From NCBI GenBank assembly GCA_025765595.1, contig JAIVFH010000083.1, forward strand, positions 89,763-153,762: DNA of 64,000 nt, written 5' to 3'. This document shows, piece by piece, positions 56,782 to 64,000 of the stretch. The number at the start of each line of letters is the position of its first letter. The stretch's first letter is position 1. The notes beneath the pieces are model-generated. The model saw only the letters and a list, made by a program, of their open reading frames with translations. It was not told where the DNA came from and did no database searches. This stretch comes from Obelidium mucronatum (Eukaryota > Chytridiomycota > Chytridiomycetes > Chytridiales > Chytriomycetaceae). Both the position numbers and the translations under genes were made by a program.

Positions 56782-59700
56782 ATGAGTGCACCTTCTTCAT
56801 CACTGCCATCGCTCTTTTGCTCTCTCGCTGCAAATCCAAACTCTCTGCCAAAATTCGATGTCTTGTCATGTCCGATTGCGCAGATGCTCTATTCATCGGA
56901 CTCAACAAGGCCAGAAACAAATCCTTGGTTCATGTTCATTTCACAGATTGGATACACAAACTCACATGCGCTATTGTGTCTATGGGGAATTATTGCAGTC
57001 TGCTTATCTCTGTCGGCGACTTTAAAGTCATATTCAAAACTGACTGGATCGGCTTCGTTTTCGGCATTATCGCAGTTTCAAATCCTAAACATATCGTTTC
57101 ATTTCATGCTGATGGCCTTATTCGCGTGTAAGTTATTGTATTTCTTTCAAGCTTTGGCTGTTTTCTTTTTTTCCATACTCATCATCGAATCGAACATTTG
57201 CTAGCCTTCTTGGTCGGCTTTGTATGCAACTTCCTCAACATTATTCGAGCCTGGCCTATATTCTCTGCAGCCTGTGAAGTCCTCCTTTTCGGATTACAAA
57301 TCATTCTTTGTTTCATCAGCATCAAATCGTGGTATACTGAATTGAGTGGCCCGTATCGAGCAATATTGAATGCGTTTTTGGGCGTTTTCTACTTTATACC
57401 GAGTTTCATATACTTCACGGTGGTATCAGTCCACGTTGCGAATGGATTTGAAAGCACGCTTCCATTGGGGAATTTGATTAAATATGCGTCAGTCATGTTA
57501 TGGGTTCTGAGAAGCTTGTTGGCTGGATTGTTTCTCATTCGAGGAAGTAGTAGTAGTCTGGAAGAATCTCGAGAGGACATAACGGTAAAAAACTATAGAA
57601 CTTTTTTTTTCTCCTCCGCGAATCTCATTTTTGTCTTAAAATATTTTTTTGTTGGTAATTTTATGGTATAGATTCGTGTAACCAATATTGCCTTCAGCAT
57701 CGTCACAATCACAACTGGCATCTTGTGGATCACATTCACATTCAACGTGTTTTGCCCTCAACTCCATTTTCAATCATCCCCGGAAACTTTTATCCTTTCT
57801 TTTCTTGAATGGAGCTATTTCACGTCATTGTCGCTTTTACTCTTTTGTCTTTCCAAAACCACTTTCAACGACACAGACACATCATCCAGTGATTTCGGAA
57901 TCCCAAGTCAATCATCTGTCTTTGATAACATAAACGGCGGCAGCGCTAATAGAAGCGTGAAATTTGATACCACTGGTGGCAGAAAGTCATTGTATAATGT
58001 GGGGGGATCCACGTTTAGCATTGCGAGTAGCAGCAACAACACAAACGAGCAGCCCTTCTCATCGTCTTCGACTCTATCTAAACAGCAGTACGCGTATAGT
58101 TCTGCGGATGCCATGAAACGTCTTGAAAACAGATGGTCATTGAGCCCGAATGCAGAGAATAACGTCAGCGGTAGTCCCACATTTGGCAGGTTTGGTCAAC
58201 GTCAGCAGCAGAGGCAAAGTCTATTGAGTCCATTAGGGTCTCGAGAGACTGGAGGATATATGACGCCGTATTCAAGACAAAGCATTGTTGGTTCAAAAAG
58301 ACCGTTTAGTGTTGGCGGGGGCGCTAGAAAATCAGGAGCTGTGTCACCTGGAATATTTTCATCTTATTTGCAGCAAGATTCAGAAGCGACGTTGTTTGAT
58401 GAATTGCAAATCGACGAGCGACAGCAGCAGTTGCAGCAACGGTTGAATGGTGGTGGAGGCAGTGGAGTGAACGGAAATGAAACTTGGGGATGGATGTTTC
58501 TTGTGGATTCAAGCGCCTTCGTGTTTATAAGTGCGGCTTTTATTGGAATCTGGTACGAAGTTGTTGCTGGACGCGGTCCTGTTGTTGGATGCATTATTGG
58601 ACTCTTATTTGCGTTCTCCATCGTCATATTCTTGCAGGTATGTTATCTCGAAAGGGTTTTCGAAAGCGCACGCATTTTTTAACCCAAATTTTTTTCATGG
58701 GGCATTGAATATAAATAAGGTTGGGCTGGGTGTATTCAATGCAGATCATTTGTCTGACACATATCGCCCCTTCATGTCCCGAAAAGCATCTATTCCTCTC
58801 TCTCTTGGATACATAACCATCGCTTTTTCAGCCGCTCTGTCGAATTCATTTGGGTTTTTGGTCGTTGCTAGTTTATGGCCGATTTGCCTTCTACTCTGTT
58901 TATCGTCAACTGGGAAATGTACCACAGAAGATCGAATGGCACCGCTTCTTCAATCGATTCTCTCATCGGATAAAATAATTCGATTGAGGAAACGCGGCGG
59001 GGAAAAATTGAAACGGAATGCTACGGGCGTCGTGGCGGTGGAAAAAGAAACGACTACAACGGCATTGGCATCACCACTGTTAGCATCGAGAAATCAGCTT
59101 CTTGTAGAAAACGGGGACAACCCATTCCACCCCGCCGTCAAAAGATTTCTTCAAGGGTTAGCAAAGTCGTGTGTCTTTCACTCGTTCCTTGTGTCTGTGT
59201 TTTGTGGCCTTGAACTTCCCATCGCTATTTCAGTGTGTCTCTTTTCGATTCTGAGTTCTGCTGGGGTGGCGTCTCGCGTTGGAAAAAAGAAATCTAGTAT
59301 TTTTGTTGGTCAAGTCAACTTTTGGGCTGTTTCTTTGGTGTGCTTGGCGTTTCTTTGCGCTGTTGCGGTACTGCCGCTCTACGCGTTTCCGTTTGGGAAA
59401 GGGTTTGATAATAGTATCGATTCATCTCGGTCGTCAAAAAACGTTGATATTCTTTATCATGTTTCTGATTCGTTGGTTCCTGTGGAAGCTATTCAACATA
59501 CGATTTCAATGACTGCATTGCAGGGATTTTACCTTAGCATTAATGTATATAGCTCCTTTATTTTTTTTATTTTTTTATTGCGAGGCTTCTCAGCCTTTTC
59601 TTTCACCAGGTGAACAGCACTTTGATGGGTGCCTCACTAGGCGTCATACTGAACTCTGTCCAAAGCCAAGGCGCAAATCTTATGATTGAAGCTGACTCCT

Positions 59701-62700
59701 CTTTACAGCAACTGATTGACATATCTAAAGTAAGTGTATAGCTCTGTCGATTCTACAACCCAATGTTAACAAAACAGATAACAACAGCCATTCTGTCAAC
59801 TGCAAAAGCACTTCCCAATATTTGTTGCCAAAAACTTTCAAACTATTCGAAATCTTGCCATCGCTGGTGTTCCAAATTCAGCAATTGCATATTCAAGCCC
59901 TGTAGGTCGATACGTCCCATTCGACTCTGAAACTTTATCCACCACATCTTCCTCCCGGTCCTCTTTTGGAATCGAAATAATTGCTACAGAAACATTATTG
60001 TTGAACCCATGGTTACCAGATTCAGCCAGAAAGAGATCCCGCCAAATGATTTCCAAACCATCCTTCAACTCCCAATTTGAAACTCAAGGAATCAATATGG
60101 CTTCTATTCTTTCTGGGATTTCCGCATTGGTGTTCACAAATGTGCAGACTGTTTTGAAATTGCCAAACCTCTCATCGTCGTCTTCTGCTTTAAACGGGTT
60201 GATAGTACCAATGACCAATGGCTCATTTCCTATCGGTACATTGGCTTCATCGTTGGAACAGCTGGTCACTTGGAGCGATGTTCCGTTTTCTATTAAATGG
60301 GGAGCTGCTTGCGGGATACCAGCCTTCCTTGCATTTGTACTTGGCCTTGCTTCCTTTGTTTATGAAACCATTAAACGCAAAAAAAAGATGGAGGAGCTCG
60401 AGGTACGAAAAATAGCAGAAAGAGAAGCACGATGGAAAGATCAATACCAAAAGAATTACAACTTGGCTTTCAGTCCAACAAGATCTCCCACGCCCAACGA
60501 TAACAGATATGGAAGCAACATGAGTTTAGATTCCTCAGGAAATATCACAGTTGAACCAATACTGGAAGAAACCATCAATAGCTCCAAAACTCAAAAGGAC
60601 ATGAATATTAGGAGAGCTGGTGCCAGGATCTGTGAGTTTGTGGCGTTGATTGGATGGTTCTTGTTTGCACTTGGTATCGGATTGATGAGTCCCACTTATA
60701 TTCCAAAGCCAAGTGTCTTCATGTATTTATTTGGAGTAACGGGGTTTGCGTCATGTGCAGCTTCGTTCAGTCTTGTGGGTCAATCTGCAGCCCCTTCGAC
60801 TATTCTGGTAGCTGTTGGATTGAATGTCATTTCGCTTCTTGGTTCGGGGTATATCATTCATACGGCAGCACAGTCTGACTTAAGTATTCTTGGCACGATC
60901 CCACATCTTGCAATGACAGGTGCGGCACTCTTTGCTGCTGCAAAAGTCGCATCCACGAGCTTAGCTGCCGCTCGACATTCAAGAATTGCACTTGAATTGG
61001 AGAATCTAATGATGGGTCTTTCTTTGGTTGTGTTTTTGGGCTGGTTGACTGTTGCTGTAGGAATGGGGAGGTTTTCAGTTGATGTTGGGAGTTTCAATGG
61101 GATTGTGGCAAATCATGGAATCGGGCCTATTGGGTCCATAATTTCTACAGCCATTGCTTCTCTTTTGATATTGTTCAGTTGCTGGTTTAACGTGATGCCT
61201 GTTATTGCAGTGACGACTGGAGCGACGGTTGTTTCCCTAGTGTTTACTGGAGGGCTGTTGGGAGATACCTCAAATGCATGTTTTGGATACAGCTTTTGGT
61301 GCCCTAGCCAGCAATTGGCCATGCTTGCTGGAGGTGTCATCTCGATTATTGGCCTCACAGCATCGCTTGCAGTTCGGTTCTGGAGTTTTGAAACAGAGGA
61401 AACGAGACGACAAAAACTTTTGCTCAAATATCAGATTGCATATTCTGAAAAACTTCGGAGGAGAAAAGGCAAAGTCAGTGTCCAAAAGAGCCAAGAGGTT
61501 GATGTTCCTATTTACCTTCCTGAACGACCACACCTTTTCATTCATATTTCAAACCATAAAGAATCTTGGAGGCTATGGAAGATTGGTTGCTCTATTGCTT
61601 TATTTGGCTGGTTGTTATTTTTGGGAGGGTTTGGTGCATCATCTGGATTTACGCAAGATGCAATAGCAGCTGGAATGATATTCACAATTTCCTCTCCAAT
61701 AGCTTTAAGTGGATTAACACTTTCTGTTATCAAAGATTCTCGTATCTTGGCTGGTGGCTCTCAAACTCTCTATCACATTTCACTACTGGGCTTTGGTGGA
61801 GTTCTCCACATTTCGTCAGCCATACTGGCTGGTTACAATAACTTGGCCACACCCCCAGCAGCAGTTCCATTTATCATTGCAGGCAGCATAATTTACTTTG
61901 GAGCTTCCATCCCAGTTTCCGGAGGGTTAATATATCGCTTAAAGCATAAACATCGCCAATATGGATATGCAGAAATTAAGTATGGGTCTCAATTATTATT
62001 TTGGATCATGATTCTTTCAGGAATGTCTCTTTGGATATCTTCAAATACTGGCGACACCGTTTCAATTGTCAGTTCAATAATCACATCGATACTGTGTGCT
62101 ATATCAGTCTCAATCCATCTACTGGATGATAACATGTCAGTGTTTTCTCCTCCATCAGTTTTGTCTTCATTTCCTTTGTTGGTTACGCAAATATCATATG
62201 TGGAACTTGGTGCCGCTATGTTTAAGTCGTCAAATTATGTTGGCACCTGCATTGCAAGCCGTTCTTGTGCTGGAAGTATAGCGGGACCAATACTTATATT
62301 TGTTGGAGGTCTTGGCTATTTCCTGTCTATGGAAGCCAAGTTTCTTTCAATGATACAGTTTTCAGTACCTTGGCAGGATCCTGATATGATTCAAGAAGTT
62401 AGTGATTCTGAAACAGATTCAGATTCAGAGCTTTCAGATAGCAAAGGCGACAGTGATTCGGATACCAGCTACAACCACCGTCAAAAATCCCGCCCAAAGG
62501 ACGTAGTTCCAAAATCAGTACCTTTAGACATACATGGTCTGTTCCTATCTTGGCCGTTTTTGCAATCAATTTTCAAGTACAATCTGTTCTTTGGGGTTGG
62601 ATTTATTGGAATTGTGGGAGTTTCTCTTGGAGCCTGGAAGAACTTCGCTTTGGCAGCCAGAGTATTCTGGCATCCTTGTCCTGGTAGTTGTAGGCGTGTC

Positions 62701-64000
62701 TTCAATTGTATTTCAGACAACTTGGATTTTTACTGGATCTCGTAGTGTTTATTATGCTGGGTTGTTGTCATCAATGATCTCCCTGTCAATGTCTGGCCAC
62801 GCAATTTTCTGGGGCCTGACACAAGGTGCAGTTGGCTATGAAGCAGGAATGTTTGTTGGTGGACTTGGTTTTGGACTTCTATCAGTGATCCACGTTGTGC
62901 TCTCACTTTCATGGGGAGCTTATACCAAAACCAAGAGTTCCGGGGATGGGTGGACTATCCCCACTATTTATCAGTCATTTAGCATAATAGGATGGTTTAT
63001 ATTTCTGGTGTGCTTTGGTATCAATGCAAAGGAAGCAGGGATTTCATCTGTTTCAAACTTTGTAGCCTGTTTACTCACAATTGGAATATGTCCTGCCATA
63101 GCCTTCCTATACTGGTTTTCTTCCATATCAAATACTTTGTTCTTACGAATTGGGCTTTATTCTGCCTGTTTGTTTCTCATTATGACAACAGGTGCAAATT
63201 TGCATCATTCCACTTTGACTTTGTGGGAAACTGGATATTCTGCATTATTTTCTTTGAAAATAGGTCTCATATTTGGAGCCCTGTTGATTTTAGTAACACA
63301 AGTATCATTTTTGTTGCACCGATCCATTGTGTTTGCCACAATCAACCTGTCTCCAGAGGAAAGAGAGCAGCTTGTTGAGCCTGGGCTTACTGATGAAGGA
63401 GTCTCATGGATTTATGCACCAACAAGCTATCATACCTTGGGATTGTTGCTGAAAATGGCGTTAGGCACAGCGTCTGTTACTCTCGTCTGCTATATGATTG
63501 CAATGGGTCTGTCAGACCCCGCCAAAGTACACCCGCCGCTGGCCATACACTACGCGTTTATGATATCATCTTTTCAAGCCATATTTGGCCTTTCTTTTCA
63601 TGTTTACTTTCATTGGACATCATTTGGGGTGCTGGGTATTTTGTCATGCTTGTGAGTGAAATTCAGCACTGAATTGGCAAAAACTAATAATCCATAAAGA
63701 ATATCATTTGCAAGCGCAGGAGCTGCTATATACTCTCTGACATTATCTTCCATTGAACTGGCCGTGACAAACACAGCAATCGCATCTTCATCCATGACAT
63801 TAGCGCTCCTTGTAGCGTCTATCGTAATCTTACTTCATAAGCCATATCCGCCCTATTTCCAGAGACGAAATATTTACTATTACTCATATTGTGCTGATTG
63901 GTATGGTCTGTGTTGGGTGGCTGTTGACTGTTGTAGCTGTTGGAATTAGAAAAGGTGGTGGGATTCCCGCATTCTTGCAAGCTGCTGCTTCAGGAGGACT
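56782..64000 (+). CDS. Giant polytopic membrane protein, 7TM-like start, 3' end outside window
   Basis: Exons 56782-57127, 57205-57584, 57672-58637, 58720-59544, 59610-59729 and 59788 onward join in phase, over 2,000 codons. The first 280 residues carry seven hydrophobic helices (such as LLCLWGIIAVCLSLSAT and AILNAFLGVFYFIPSF), like a 7TM receptor, followed by a long Ser/Asn/Gln-rich loop (57870-58480) and many more helices. From 60650 a unit beginning GW(F/L)xF recurs (60652, 61039, 61606, 62989), so the C-terminal half appears built by duplication. An acidic Ser/Asp stretch lies at 62390-62470. One-base corrections are needed near 62665 and 63870. I do not recognise the family. The alternative start at 56734 is in the same frame. 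Confidence 0.72.

Overview
The window is nuclear DNA from a compact eukaryotic genome. Genes alternate strands, are separated by tens to a few hundred bases, and are cut by many 50-80 bp GT-AG introns. The gene set (Hom3-type aspartokinase, a DLT1-like membrane protein, a Gvp36-like BAR protein, fungal-type nitronate monooxygenase, UDP-galactopyranose mutase) points to a fungus. Retention of a costars/ABRACL protein, a SETD9-like protein, TBCK and WAPL, with an F-box/ankyrin gene family, suggests an early-diverging, probably zoosporic (chytrid-like) lineage. This placement is inference.

Layout. 1-1.5 kb: 5' part of an F-box/ankyrin gene with a duplicated promoter block. 1.7-16 kb: housekeeping genes (unknown acidic protein, nitronate monooxygenase, SETD9-like, ribosomal protein eL37, ankyrin pseudogene, BAR protein, ABRACL, TRIP4/ASC-1, aspartokinase, DLT1-like, ELOF1). 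16.1-25.3 kb: a large inverted repeat whose ~2.4 kb arms each carry tRNA-Gly(GCC), tRNA-Ala(AGC), tRNA-Lys(CTT), a one-exon fragment of an AGC kinase and a long G/C homopolymer, around a 4.4 kb retroelement remnant. 25.4-34.6 kb: beta-carbonic anhydrase, USP14/Ubp6, MIC19, WAPL, a U-box protein. 34.6-36.8 kb: a gene remnant, repeat blocks and a second ankyrin gene, inverted relative to the one at the left edge. 36.9-42.3 kb: RECQL4-type helicase. 42.6-44.8 kb: an intronless convergent pair, one a DDE transposase. 45-48.2 kb: GH20 hexosaminidase with a 1.1 kb intron made of about 27 GC hairpins. 48.7-56.7 kb: TBCK, a BTB-BACK-TLDc protein, UDP-galactopyranose mutase, an RGS protein. 56.8 kb to the right edge: one very large polytopic membrane protein gene, head-to-head with the RGS gene.

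Functional themes are basic cell biology: cohesin release and replication (WAPL, RECQL4), transcription (ELOF1, TRIP4), ubiquitin (USP14, U-box), mitochondrial cristae (MIC19) and G-protein signalling (RGS beside a 7TM-like protein). The most unusual signals are a family of short GC hairpins found in the introns of five genes, mostly in the same orientation relative to transcription, the tRNA-bearing inverted repeat, the two-gene DDE element, and the giant repeat-built membrane protein. Several strongly conserved genes need single-base frame corrections, so either the assembly contains indels or some copies are decaying. Exon boundaries were read by eye from splice signals and phase.
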